A stretch of DNA of 45,300 nucleotides. It comes from Planctomycetota bacterium (GTDB lineage Bacteria; Planctomycetota; Phycisphaerae; Sedimentisphaerales; Anaerobacaceae). Numbering within the stretch: the first letter of the stretch is position 1; the number at the start of each line of letters is the position of its first letter. The stretch spans positions 1 through 45,300 of the forward strand of contig JALORE010000038.1 of assembly GCA_025459125.1 (NCBI GenBank), in the 5' to 3' direction. A program made the translations under genes and the position numbers. The notes beneath the pieces were generated by a model, which did not search any database, had not been told where the DNA came from, and worked only from the letters and a program-made list of their open reading frames with translations. Positions 1-8,759 of the stretch are shown here, piece by piece.

Positions 1-135
1 GGCGCCGCAGTCCACCATCACCCGGCCGGAGGATTCGCATGCCACGATGTGGCCGATCTCCACCCCCGAAAACCCAACCGGCGCCGCGCAACCGGCATCC
101 ATCTCTCTGAGTTCCATGCGTTCTTCATCAAACAT
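1..135 (-). CDS. Start of a small VgrG-linked protein (DUF6484-like), cut by the window edge
   Basis: An open frame begins with ATG at 133-135, 21 bases beyond the vgrG stop codon, and stays open for 45 codons to the left edge. The product starts MFDEERMELREMDAG, and its later part reads GVEIGHIVACESSGRV. A short segment of the form IGxxVxxxxxGRxxVD is what I remember from DUF6484 proteins, which are often encoded directly after vgrG in T6SS loci. The tight spacing behind vgrG supports co-transcription. Its function is unknown; an adaptor or chaperone-like role in spike loading is only a guess. The Shine-Dalgarno signal is weak, and the family match rests on about 25 residues. Confidence 0.5.
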   Translation of the reverse strand, partial: MFDEERMELREMDAGCAAPVGFSGVEIGHIVACESSGRVMVDCGA

Positions 136-156
136 ACGCTGTCCATCCACAACGGC

Positions 157-2184
157 TCAGTTCTCCAGGACCTTCGTGCCCTTGATCACGACGTTCTTCG
201 ACGCCTTGATATTGATGTTCCCGGACCCCTTGACGGTAATATCCTTGCCGCTGATCACGATCGTGCCGTCTTTCTTCATCTGGATGCTCGCCTTGCCGGT
301 CTGGATCACGATCTGCTCCCCGGCGTTGATGAGGAGCTTCTTTCCGACATCCAGACTATAGTTTTTGCCGACGCTCTCGGATTGGTCCGCTCCGACGCTG
401 ATGGCTTGCGCCGCACCGACGGCCAAGGTCCGCGCCGCTCCCACGGTCACTTCCTGCGCAACGCCGACCGTGATCGCCTCATTGACACCGACGGTGTGGG
501 TCCGGTTCAAACCGACGGTGATCGTCTCGTTCTTGCCGACGTTGCGCGTGCGGTCCTCCCCGACGGAGAGCGTCTCATTCTTGCCGACCGACTCCGTGCG
601 GTTGTTGCCGATCTGTATGGTCTCGTTGTTGCCGACGTTCTCGGTCTTACAATTTTCGACGACGATGTCCTCGTCTTTCTGGGCGTGAACGTACACCTGT
701 TCCGCCCCTTTCTTGTCTTCGAACCGGATCTCGTTGGAGCCGCCGCCCCCCAACGTGCTGTCCGACTTCAGGGTGGACATCGTCTTGTTGGCCGGCAGGT
801 CGTAGGGTGGCTTGGCCTGGCCGTTGTAGACGCGGCCGGTGATGATGGGATGATCCGGGTCCCCCTCCAGGAACTCGACGATCACCTCCTGGCCGATCCG
901 CGGCGTGTAGATCGCGCCCCATTGCTTGCCGGCCCAGCTCTGTCCGACGCGGATCCAGCAGGAGCTGTTCTCATCGGATTTGCCGTAGCGGTCCCAGTGG
1001 AACTGGACCTTCACGCGCCCGAACTCATCGACATGGATCTCCTCACCGGCGGGACCCACCACCATGGCCGTCTGGGGGCCCGGGATCGTCGGCTGGGGCG
1101 TGGTGCGCGCGGCCCGGAAGGGCTCCGTGCTGCTCATCGCGGTAAGCGAGCAGGAGTAGGTGCTGTCCCCCGCGGCGCCGCCGGAGGTGTATTCCCCGGC
1201 GTCCATCGTGTGGCGGACGCCCGTGACCAGCCATTCACGGTTGCGGTCTTTCCGCGGATGATCGGTGAGTTTGAAGGTGCAGCCGGTACTGAGACCCCGG
1301 GCGTCGGAGGTGCCGGTGGCCACTTCGTACCGGGCCTGCAGTTCCTCAATCCGCCGGCGCGCGTAGCTCTCGCCGTCGCCGCCTTCGATGTAGTCGAGGG
1401 AATAGTCGTAGACGTCGAAGTCGGCGGCCTCATGGTCCCGAGGGACGCGGGCCCGCGCGTTCAGGTCCTTGCGGGTATTCTTGAAATCGAACGCATTGAG
1501 GCTGCACGACCCGGGCTGGAGGCGGGTCTCGACCACCCAGTCCCGGACGTACTGCTTGTCGCTGACCGGCGCACCGGTGAACTGAAAGCTGAGCTCCTCA
1601 AAGCCGGGACTGCTCTGGTGGGCGCTGGGGGAGTCCGCCAGGACCAGGACGTGTTGGCCGTCCTGGTGCTTGAAGAAGTAGTAGATGCCCTCCTGCTCCA
1701 TGAGCCGGCTGACGAAGTTGAAATCAGTCTCCCGGTACTGCACGCAGTATTCCCACGTGCGATAGGTCTGAGTCAGGGAATCCTCGAAATCGGAGAACCC
1801 CTGGTCGCGAAAGACCTTCTTGATGATATCCGGAACCGTCATGGCCTGAAAGATGCGGCAGTCGGCGGTGCGCGTCAGAAACCACAGCCAGGGCACGACC
1901 GTGGCGCTGTAGCTCGCCAGATCGCTGCGGCTGGAGACCTGCGTGAAACGGCTGACGAAGCCGTTGAAATAGCGCATCTTGCCGCCCGGCAGCGCCAGCT
2001 TGAGGGTGACATTCTGCCCGACAATCTGGGAAAACGCGATCTGCGGATCTTCGCTGACGAGTTCCAGGTGCAGCTCGAATGGGCGCGCCAACTGTTCCGT
2101 GCCCTGCAGGCTGACTACCAGGAGCACGTCTTTGCCCAACGGGGTGTCCAGGGCCAATTCCCGGTGCTGCTGTGTCTTCGCCAT
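157..2184 (-). CDS. vgrG: T6SS spike protein VgrG (TssI)
   Basis: This 675-residue protein is the trimeric spike that caps the Hcp tube and pierces target cells. The N-terminal half has the gp27-like fold region of the VgrG/Rhs-Vgr family. A gp5-like OB domain follows at roughly residues 370-460, with the family signature DEFGRVKVQFHWDR and GDPDHPIITGRVYN. The C-terminal third is built from short VG-x-N-x-T/S repeats, as expected for the triple-stranded beta-helix needle, and ends with IKGTKVLEN. There is no extension beyond the needle, so this is not an evolved VgrG with a fused effector. The ATG is preceded by AGGA at a suitable distance. It lies 47 bp downstream of clpV on the same strand and probably shares its transcript. 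Confidence 0.96.
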   Translation of the reverse strand: MAKTQQHRELALDTPLGKDVLLVVSLQGTEQLARPFELHLELVSEDPQIAFSQIVGQNVTLKLALPGGKMRYFNGFVSRFTQVSSRSDLASYSATVVPWLWFLTRTADCRIFQAMTVPDIIKKVFRDQGFSDFEDSLTQTYRTWEYCVQYRETDFNFVSRLMEQEGIYYFFKHQDGQHVLVLADSPSAHQSSPGFEELSFQFTGAPVSDKQYVRDWVVETRLQPGSCSLNAFDFKNTRKDLNARARVPRDHEAADFDVYDYSLDYIEGGDGESYARRRIEELQARYEVATGTSDARGLSTGCTFKLTDHPRKDRNREWLVTGVRHTMDAGEYTSGGAAGDSTYSCSLTAMSSTEPFRAARTTPQPTIPGPQTAMVVGPAGEEIHVDEFGRVKVQFHWDRYGKSDENSSCWIRVGQSWAGKQWGAIYTPRIGQEVIVEFLEGDPDHPIITGRVYNGQAKPPYDLPANKTMSTLKSDSTLGGGGSNEIRFEDKKGAEQVYVHAQKDEDIVVENCKTENVGNNETIQIGNNRTESVGKNETLSVGEDRTRNVGKNETITVGLNRTHTVGVNEAITVGVAQEVTVGAARTLAVGAAQAISVGADQSESVGKNYSLDVGKKLLINAGEQIVIQTGKASIQMKKDGTIVISGKDITVKGSGNINIKASKNVVIKGTKVLEN

Positions 2185-2231
2185 AAGAGATCCTGTCGAA
2201 CCAAGGGATCGGCGTGCGCCGTGCCGGCCGC

Positions 2232-5006
2232 TTAGTCAAACGCATAGGTCAAACCGCTGTCACTCGCGCCCACGTGTACCTGCGTGGCTTTCTGACCTTC
2301 GAGGAAGCGGTGGAGCAGCTCCCGGCTGATCTCGGGCAGCAGCGTATTGGTCAAGATCGCGTCGACCATCCGCGCGCCGCTCTCGACCTCGGTGCAGCGG
2401 TTCGCCACCAGGGTCACGACCTCGTCGCCGTAGGTGAAGGGCAGGGCGTGGTTCTCCTGGATTCGCCGGCCAATGCGATCGAGCTGCAGGCGAATGATCT
2501 GCCGGAGGACCGCATCGCCGATGGGGTAGAACGGCACGACCACGAGCCGGCCGAGCAGGGCCGCCGGGAACGCCTTCAGCAGCGGCACCCGCAGGGCCTT
2601 GGCAACCGCCTCCGGCTCCGGCATCAGGCTGGGGTCCTTGCACAGGCCCATGACCAGTTCGGTGCCGACGTTGCTGGTCAGCAGGATAATCGTATTACGG
2701 AAGTCGATCAGGCGGCCCTCGGCGTCCTCCATCTGGCCTTTGTCGAACACCTGGAAGAAGATCTCGTGCACATCCCGATGGGCCTTCTCCACCTCATCGA
2801 GCAGCACAATACTGTAGGGTCGACGGCGCACGGCCTCTGTCAGAACGCCTCCCTCGCCGTAGCCGACATAGCCCGGGGGGGACCCTTTCAGCGTCGAGAC
2901 GGTATGCGCCTCCTGGAACTCGCTCATATTGATGGTGATGAGATTGTGCTCTCCGCCGTAGAGAGTATTGGCCAGCGCCACGGCAGTCTCCGTCTTGCCC
3001 ACCCCGCTCGGGCCGACCAGGAGCATGACGGCGACCGGCCGATTGGGATTCTCCAGGCGGGCTCGCGAGGTCTTGATCCGGCGGGCGATGGCTTCCAATG
3101 CGTGATCCTGCCCGAGAACGCGCTCGCGCAGCCGCTCCGTCAGATGCAGCACGGCCTCGATTTCGTTCCGCGCCATGTTGCCGACCGGGATGCCGGTCCA
3201 GCCCGCGACCACCGCGCGTACGGCCTGCGCGTCCACGCACGGCATGATCAGAGGGCTCTCTCCCTGCAGGGCCGTCAATTCCTGCCGGAGTTCTCCGAGC
3301 TGCGCCAGCAGAGCCTTTCCGTCCTCCGGGATGTCCGCCTGGCCTGCCCCGGTATCGCCAGGGGGGGCGGACCGCTCGGGAGCAACCGGCCCCGGGGGCG
3401 TCGCACTCTGGCCAGCGGTGCCGACTGGCTTCTTCCCTTCCTTCTTCTGCGGGCCGTTTCCCTCGATCCCGCCGCGCAGCTTGGCCTGGGTGGCCAGAAT
3501 GGACCCCACCAGCTTCTTCTCCCGATCCCACCGGGCTTCCAACTCGCGGAGCCGGCTTTGTTCGGTCTCGAGCAAGTCCCGGACCCGGGCTTGGCGGCTC
3601 TGGTGATCGGCCCCGACGGACGTCTCTCGGTCCAGGACCTCCTGCTCCGTCTCCAGGGCCTGGATGCCGTGACAGCAATCCTCGACTTCCGGCGGCATGG
3701 CGTGCTGACTGACCGCCACCCGCGCGCACGCCGTATCGATCAGGCTGACGGCCTTGTCCGGCAACTGCCGGTCCGGGATGTAGCGGCTGGACAGGCGCAC
3801 CGCCGCCTCCAGCGCCTCATCCAGCACCTGCACCTGGTGGTGCTTCTCGAGCATGGCCGCAACGGCGCGCATCATGAGCAGGGCCTTGTCCTCCTTGGGC
3901 TCATCCACCTTGACCACCTGGAAACGCCGGGTCAGGGCGGGGTCCTTCTCGATGTACTTCTTGTATTCGCTCCAGGTCGTTGCGGCGATGGTACGCAGGG
4001 TTCCGCGGGCGAGAGCCGGTTTGAGAAGATTCGCGGCATCCCCGGTGCCGGCGGCGCCACCCGCCCCGATCAGGGTGTGAGCCTCGTCGATGAACAAAAT
4101 GATGGGCAAGGGCGAACTCTGGACCTCTTCGATCACCTGGCGCAGGCGGTTCTCGAATTCCCCGCGTACGCCGGCCCCGGCCTGGAGCAGGCCCACATCC
4201 AGGGTGCGCAGGGTGACATTCTTCAGGGTTGGGGGAACATCCCCTCGGGCGATGCGCTGTGCGAAGCCCTCCACGACCGCGGTCTTACCCACCCCGGCTT
4301 CCCCGGTCAGAATCGGGTTGTTCTGCCGGCGGCGCATGAGGATGTCGATGACCTGCCGGATCTCGGTGTCCCGGCCGACGATGGGGTCCATTTCGCCGGC
4401 GCGGGCCCGCTCGGTTAGATCCACCGAAAATCGGGCCAGTGCTTCCTGTTTTCCCAGGGGCGCCGGCGCCATGGCTCCGGATGGGGGCTGTCCCGGCCCG
4501 GCCCGGCCCTCCTGGGCGGCCAGCAGATCCTCCGGAGAGCCCTGCAAGATCTTGGCGAAATGATCGGTGAGCTCGTCCACCTTGATCTTCTTGAACTCCG
4601 GTGAGATGCGCGTGACCACGTGACTCAGGCCCGGTGTTCGGAGAATCCCCACCAGCAGGTGTCCGGTTCGCACGCGAGACTCGTCGAACAGCAGGGAAGC
4701 ATAGACCCAACCCCGTTCCACCGCCTCCTCCACGTGGGCCGACAGATCCGAGATGGACGTGGCGCCCCGGGGCAGCCGATCCAACTCCTCGACAATGTCC
4801 TTGGCGAACTTGGAGGGGTTCACCTCAAAATGCCGCGTGACGCGATGCAGGTCGGAGTCGGGCAACTGGAGGATCTGGTGGATCCAGTGGACCAGCTCCA
4901 CGTAGGGATTGCCGCGGAGTTTGCAGAAGACGGTCGCACTTTCGATGCCCCGATATCCCAGGCTGTTCAACTTCCCGAATAGAGCGGTCCGATTGATCTC
5001 AGCCAT
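2232..5006 (-). CDS. clpV: T6SS sheath-recycling AAA+ ATPase ClpV (TssH)
   Basis: The 924-residue Hsp100/ClpB-family unfoldase disassembles the contracted TssB/TssC sheath. An N domain (residues 1-160, MAEINRTALFGKLNSLGYRG) is followed by two AAA+ modules. Walker A motifs are GEAGVGKT near residue 235 and GPSGVGKT near 663. Walker B motifs are LFIDEAHTLIGAGG and VLLDEVEKAH. The middle coiled-coil region carries an unusual Pro/Gly/Ala-rich stretch of about 45 residues (around 3340-3480) absent from most ClpV proteins I know. I chose the ATG at 5006 because it has an AAGGGA ribosome site and gives the normal ClpV N terminus; the frame stays open upstream without homology. It is divergent from tssA. 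Confidence 0.95.
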   Translation of the reverse strand: MAEINRTALFGKLNSLGYRGIESATVFCKLRGNPYVELVHWIHQILQLPDSDLHRVTRHFEVNPSKFAKDIVEELDRLPRGATSISDLSAHVEEAVERGWVYASLLFDESRVRTGHLLVGILRTPGLSHVVTRISPEFKKIKVDELTDHFAKILQGSPEDLLAAQEGRAGPGQPPSGAMAPAPLGKQEALARFSVDLTERARAGEMDPIVGRDTEIRQVIDILMRRRQNNPILTGEAGVGKTAVVEGFAQRIARGDVPPTLKNVTLRTLDVGLLQAGAGVRGEFENRLRQVIEEVQSSPLPIILFIDEAHTLIGAGGAAGTGDAANLLKPALARGTLRTIAATTWSEYKKYIEKDPALTRRFQVVKVDEPKEDKALLMMRAVAAMLEKHHQVQVLDEALEAAVRLSSRYIPDRQLPDKAVSLIDTACARVAVSQHAMPPEVEDCCHGIQALETEQEVLDRETSVGADHQSRQARVRDLLETEQSRLRELEARWDREKKLVGSILATQAKLRGGIEGNGPQKKEGKKPVGTAGQSATPPGPVAPERSAPPGDTGAGQADIPEDGKALLAQLGELRQELTALQGESPLIMPCVDAQAVRAVVAGWTGIPVGNMARNEIEAVLHLTERLRERVLGQDHALEAIARRIKTSRARLENPNRPVAVMLLVGPSGVGKTETAVALANTLYGGEHNLITINMSEFQEAHTVSTLKGSPPGYVGYGEGGVLTEAVRRRPYSIVLLDEVEKAHRDVHEIFFQVFDKGQMEDAEGRLIDFRNTIILLTSNVGTELVMGLCKDPSLMPEPEAVAKALRVPLLKAFPAALLGRLVVVPFYPIGDAVLRQIIRLQLDRIGRRIQENHALPFTYGDEVVTLVANRCTEVESGARMVDAILTNTLLPEISRELLHRFLEGQKATQVHVGASDSGLTYAFD

Positions 5007-5075
5007 GTGCCGTCCCTTCGACTGTTTTCCGGCGCTGCCTCCAAACCGCGGTCGCGTGGCCGCGTGCCGATCGTC

Positions 5076-5104
5076 ACTGTACCACACCGCCGGAGGCGAT
5101 GCAA
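5076..5104 (-). promoter_or_regulatory. Possible sigma-70 promoter for clpV-vgrG
   Basis: Reading the minus strand, TTGCAT (5099-5104) and TACAGT (5076-5081) are separated by 17 bases. They lie about 70 bases upstream of the clpV start in the divergent intergenic region. The -35 match is poor, so this is a tentative call. Confidence 0.25.
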
Positions 5105-5184
5105 CCCCCAACTTCGAGGTGGAATGTCGCAATCTCATTCCCGGGAAGATGTGCCCACTGGACCCGAAAAGTGGAATTTTCAGC

Positions 5185-5213
5185 TTGACACGCCCTGGCA
5201 GGGGCGGTAGCTT
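5185..5213 (+). promoter_or_regulatory. Possible sigma-70 promoter for the tssA operon
   Basis: A perfect -35 hexamer TTGACA (5185-5190) is followed after 17 bases by TAGCTT (5208-5213), a weak -10. It would drive the plus-strand T6SS operon, with a leader of about 240 bases before tssA. The 456-bp space between clpV and tssA contains no credible gene, so it is the natural control region for both transcripts. Confidence 0.35.
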
Positions 5214-5225
5214 CCTGATATCAGG
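5214..5225. promoter_or_regulatory. Perfect 12-bp palindrome next to the putative tssA promoter
   Basis: CCTGATATCAGG is a perfect palindrome that begins immediately after the proposed -10 element. That is where a repressor site would overlap the transcription start. No regulator gene is visible in the window. A second short palindrome, GGGGTC-T-GACCCC, lies at 5409-5421, about 40 bases before tssA. Both are sequence observations, and the operator role is inferred. Confidence 0.3.
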
Positions 5226-5462
5226 CTCTGATCAAGGGATCCACGAGAAGTGCGGCTGAGCATCCACGCCGCGGTTGGTGATGTGAGGTTGTGATCGTTC
5301 TCCCTCCTCGCGTCTCGGGTTTTGGGCGCGAGAAGGCATGGTTTTGGGTGCCGGGATTCCGATTCGGACGGTTGGGACGTCGTCATTCTCGATCCGAGCG
5401 GCACGGAAGGGGTCTGACCCCTGAGGAGACGCCGGTGCCGGTGGCGAGCTGGTGAGGGGATC

Positions 5463-6542
5463 ATGAGCACGTTCGACATGGAGACGCTGCTGGCGGCAGT
5501 CCGCCCCGGGATGCCGTGTGGAGAGGATGTCACGCAGGCACAGGAGCTCCGCGGACTCTGGGATAGTCTCTCAGATCTGTTGCGACCCCGCTCGCTGGGG
5601 GCCGTGCCACGTGAAAACGAGCAGTTAGCGGAGCCGGATTGGGGAAAGGTCGCACGCCAGAGCTTCTCCCTCCTGCAAGGGTCGAAGGACTTGCGGGTGG
5701 CGCTCTATTTTGCCTTGGCGGTGTTCATGACCGAAGGCCTGACCGGCCTGCGCGACGGTCTGTACGTGATCCACGGTCTCCTGGAGCGGTACTGGGACGA
5801 TCTTTATCCCCGACTGGACCCGGAGGACGGCAACGACCCGACCGAACGGTTGAACACCCTGTTGCCTTTGTCTTCCGAGCCGGTGACGGGCGGGGATCCC
5901 GTGCATTTCCATGCGCGTCTGCTGCGCGTGCCGCTGTGCCATTCGCCCCGTGTAGGGAAGTTCTGTCTGCGGGACATCCAGATCGCACGGGGGGAGCAGA
6001 AGGCGCCCGAAGGCCTGTCCGCGGTGCCCGAGATGCCCGTCATCGTCGCCGCATTTCGGGAGACCGCGGTGGAGCAATTGCGGCAGGAACTGGCGGACGT
6101 GCGGCAGGCGACCGAATATCTGGACGGTATCCGCGCGGTCTTCCGGGAACGGGCCGCCGGCGGGGCAGGTCCCGACCTGACGGCGCTGCGGGCGGATCTG
6201 GGGAAGATTGGTGGTATGCTGGAGGAATACGTAGGACTTGACGGCCATGCCGGCGGCGCGGGGCCCGCGAGAGCACCGGTCGAGACGTTGGCGGGGGGCA
6301 AGACCCTGTCCATCTCGGGAGAGGTGCGGTCCCGCGAAGATGCGCTCGCGGCGATCGACCGGGCCTGCCAGTATTTCGAGCAGCACGAGCGTTCGAGTCC
6401 TGTCCCGCTGCTTTTGCGGCGGGCACGCAGCCTGGCCTCGAAGACGTTTCTGGAGATTATCGAGGACGTCTGCCCGAGCGCCATCGATCAGGTCGCAGCC
6501 GTCAGCGGAACCGCCGAGACGAAGAAAGGGGAAAGCACATAA
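5463..6542 (+). CDS. tssA: T6SS cap/initiator protein TssA (ImpA family)
   Basis: The 359-residue protein carries the ImpA N-terminal domain (residues 8-130), including the typical stretch around AVRPGMPCGED and LLERYWDDLYPRLDPEDG. The family's conserved C-terminal segment is also present, with SSPVPLLLRRARSLASKTFLEII. TssA proteins prime baseplate assembly and sheath polymerisation from the distal end. The length is that of the shorter TssA class. It is the first gene of the plus-strand operon and is followed by tssB after 77 bp. I use the ATG at 5463, which starts at the family's normal N terminus; upstream GGTGAGGGG may serve as the ribosome site. Confidence 0.93.
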   Translation: MSTFDMETLLAAVRPGMPCGEDVTQAQELRGLWDSLSDLLRPRSLGAVPRENEQLAEPDWGKVARQSFSLLQGSKDLRVALYFALAVFMTEGLTGLRDGLYVIHGLLERYWDDLYPRLDPEDGNDPTERLNTLLPLSSEPVTGGDPVHFHARLLRVPLCHSPRVGKFCLRDIQIARGEQKAPEGLSAVPEMPVIVAAFRETAVEQLRQELADVRQATEYLDGIRAVFRERAAGGAGPDLTALRADLGKIGGMLEEYVGLDGHAGGAGPARAPVETLAGGKTLSISGEVRSREDALAAIDRACQYFEQHERSSPVPLLLRRARSLASKTFLEIIEDVCPSAIDQVAAVSGTAETKKGEST

Positions 6543-6619
6543 GGCCGGCGCCTCCGGCCGGGGGGATGTCTGACAGGATCCTGGAACCAAGGGTTTGACT
6601 GGGGGGGCAAGGAGTCAAC

Positions 6620-7153
6620 ATGGCAGCAAAGAAGAGCAGTCAAAAGTTCATCGGACGCAATCGGGCTCCGCGCGTGCAGATCGAATACGATGTGGAGATC
6701 GGCGGGGCTCAGAGGAAGGTAGACCTGCCCTTCGTGATGGGCGTGATGGCGGACCTCGCGGGAAAACCCGCGGATCCGTTGCCGGCGCTGGGGGAACGAA
6801 AATTCCTGGACATCGACGCAGACAACTTCGACGAGCGGGTCAAGGCGATGAAGCCGCGCGTGGCCTTCCAGGTGCCCAACACCCTCACGGGAGAAGGTAA
6901 TCTGAGCGTCGACCTGACGTTTGAGAGCATGGACGACTTCTCGCCGGCCGCCGTGGCCCAGAAGGTCGAAGCGCTGAACAAGCTGCTCCAGATGCGGACG
7001 CAACTGTCCAATCTCCTGACGTACATGGATGGTCGGACCAAGGCCGAGGAACTCCTGGCCCAGGCGCTGCAGAATCCGGCCTTGCTCCAGGCGCTCGCCT
7101 CGGCGCCCAAACCACAGAGCGTGTCCCCCGAGAGCGAGAAGAAGGAGGATTGA
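6620..7153 (+). CDS. tssB: T6SS contractile sheath small subunit TssB (VipA)
   Basis: This 177-residue protein is the small sheath subunit, which pairs with TssC to form the contractile cylinder around the Hcp tube. The N-terminal signature is clear: APRVQIEYDVEIGG, then LPFVMGVMADLAGKP. The C terminus is a charged helix ending SESEKKED, the region that in other systems interlocks with TssC. The ATG at 6620 has a strong AAGGAG site eight bases upstream. Four bases separate its stop from the tssC start, so the two are translationally linked, as expected for proteins needed in equal amounts. Confidence 0.97.
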   Translation: MAAKKSSQKFIGRNRAPRVQIEYDVEIGGAQRKVDLPFVMGVMADLAGKPADPLPALGERKFLDIDADNFDERVKAMKPRVAFQVPNTLTGEGNLSVDLTFESMDDFSPAAVAQKVEALNKLLQMRTQLSNLLTYMDGRTKAEELLAQALQNPALLQALASAPKPQSVSPESEKKED

Positions 7154-7157
7154 TCTT

Positions 7158-8660
7158 ATGGCGAAAGAGAATGAGCAAGCGCGGGCACCGGAGGCTCAAC
7201 CCCAGGCCCAGACCGTGGAGAAGGGGGAGTGGCAGTCCCTGTTTGAAAAATCCATCCGGCCGAAGACGGAACGGATCCGCAGCGAAGTCGGCGAAGCGGT
7301 CCAGATCCTGGCGGAGACGGTCCTGAAGAACACGAGCCTGATTCGGGACGACACCATCGAGACCATTCAAGGCGTCATTGCCGGGCTCGACAAGCTGCTT
7401 TCGGACCAGATCAACGCGATCATGCACCACGAGGATTTCCAGCGGCTCGAAGCGACCTGGCGAGGTCTCCACCACTTGGTCACCAACACGGAGACCGACG
7501 AGATGCTCAAGATTCGCGTCCTGAACGTCTCCAAGAAGGAACTGAGCAAGACGGTGAAGAAGTTCAAGGGGGTGGCGTGGGATCAGAGTCCGCTGTTCAA
7601 GAAGATCTATGAAGCGGAATACGGCATGTTTGGCGGGGAACCCTACGGGTGCCTGATTGGCGATTACTACTTTGACCACTGCGCCACGGATGTGGAGATC
7701 CTGAACGGGATGGCCCAGATCGCCGCAGCGGCGCACGCCCCCTTCATCAGTGCGGCGGCTCCCAGCCTGATGAACATGGAAACCTGGCAGGAAGTGGGGA
7801 ATCCAACCAACCTGACGAAGCAGCTCCAGACTCCGGACTACGCCCCCTGGCGGTCTCTCCGCGACTCGGAGGATTCCCGGTACATCGGCCTGACCATGCC
7901 GCGGTTCTTGGGCCGGCTGCCGTACGGCGCCAAGACCGAGCCGGTGGAAGAATTCGCTTTTGAGGAGCGTGCCGACGGGGCCGATCATTCCAAGTACCTG
8001 TGGGTGAATTCCGCGTACGCGATGGGTGTGAATATCACGCGGTCGTTCAAGTTGTACGGCTGGTGCGCGCGAATCCGCGGGGTGGAGAGCGGCGGCATCG
8101 TCGAGGGGCTTCCCTGCCATACGTTCCCCACGGATGACGGCGGCGTCGATATGAAGTGCCCGACGGAGATCGCCATTACGGATCGACGCGAGGCCGAGCT
8201 GGCCAAGAATGGCCTGATGCCGCTGCTGCACCGCAAGAACACCGATTATGCCGCCTTCATCGGGGCGCAGTCGCTCCAGAAGCCGGCGGTCTACGACAAC
8301 CCCGATGCCACGGCCAACGCCAATCTGGCGGCTCGATTGCCCTATATGTTCGCGGTCTGCCGGTTTGCGCATTTTCTCAAATGCATGGTGCGCGACAAGA
8401 TCGGCTCGTTCAAAGAGCGCAAGGACATGGAGGACTGGCTCAACAAGTGGATCGTGCAATACGTGACGACCGACGCGAATGCCGATGAGGAGACGAAGGC
8501 CAAGTATCCGCTGGCGGCGGCCGAGGTGACGGTCGAGGAAATCGAAGGCAACCCGGGGTATTATTCCGCCAAGTTCTTCCTGCGGCCCCATTACCAGTTG
8601 GAGGGGCTGACCGTGTCGTTGCGGCTGGTATCGAGGCTTCCGTCCGCGGCGAACAAGTGA
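7158..8660 (+). CDS. tssC: T6SS contractile sheath large subunit TssC (VipB)
   Basis: The 500-residue large sheath subunit is of the length usual for the EvpB/VipB family. Recognisable stretches include LEATWRGLHHLV, SPLFKKIYEAEYGMFGGEP, GLTMPRFLGRLPYG and the C-terminal YYSAKFFLRPHYQLEGL. The ATG at 7158 sits behind GAAGGAGG, and the frame upstream of it is only an overlap with tssB. ClpV probably acts on the N-terminal segment of this protein. Stop at 8660 is followed by a 99-bp gap before hcp, in which hcp could have its own promoter, though I found no convincing one. Confidence 0.98.
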   Translation: MAKENEQARAPEAQPQAQTVEKGEWQSLFEKSIRPKTERIRSEVGEAVQILAETVLKNTSLIRDDTIETIQGVIAGLDKLLSDQINAIMHHEDFQRLEATWRGLHHLVTNTETDEMLKIRVLNVSKKELSKTVKKFKGVAWDQSPLFKKIYEAEYGMFGGEPYGCLIGDYYFDHCATDVEILNGMAQIAAAAHAPFISAAAPSLMNMETWQEVGNPTNLTKQLQTPDYAPWRSLRDSEDSRYIGLTMPRFLGRLPYGAKTEPVEEFAFEERADGADHSKYLWVNSAYAMGVNITRSFKLYGWCARIRGVESGGIVEGLPCHTFPTDDGGVDMKCPTEIAITDRREAELAKNGLMPLLHRKNTDYAAFIGAQSLQKPAVYDNPDATANANLAARLPYMFAVCRFAHFLKCMVRDKIGSFKERKDMEDWLNKWIVQYVTTDANADEETKAKYPLAAAEVTVEEIEGNPGYYSAKFFLRPHYQLEGLTVSLRLVSRLPSAANK

Positions 8661-8759
8661 TGACGTCTCTTCACGCGGCGGCGGAAGTCTGGGAATTTCG
8701 TGGCACTCGGGATGGGTGCAGACTAACAAGAGGGCGTGCGGTTTTAAGGAGCAGCAATC

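Noticed and set aside
49-2235. A 700-codon open frame on the plus strand opposite vgrG
   Set aside because: It is antisense to a gene with full-length homology, has no domain resemblance, and is the kind of long shadow frame expected in GC-rich DNA.
5191-5213. Sigma-54-like site in the clpV-tssA gap (TGGCAG...TAGC)
   Set aside because: The GG to GC spacing is one base off and the -12 element is poor; the sigma-70 reading fits better.
8700-8722. Sigma-54-like site upstream of hcp (TGGCAC...TGCA)
   Set aside because: The spacing between the GG and GC elements is about four bases too long for a sigma-54 promoter.
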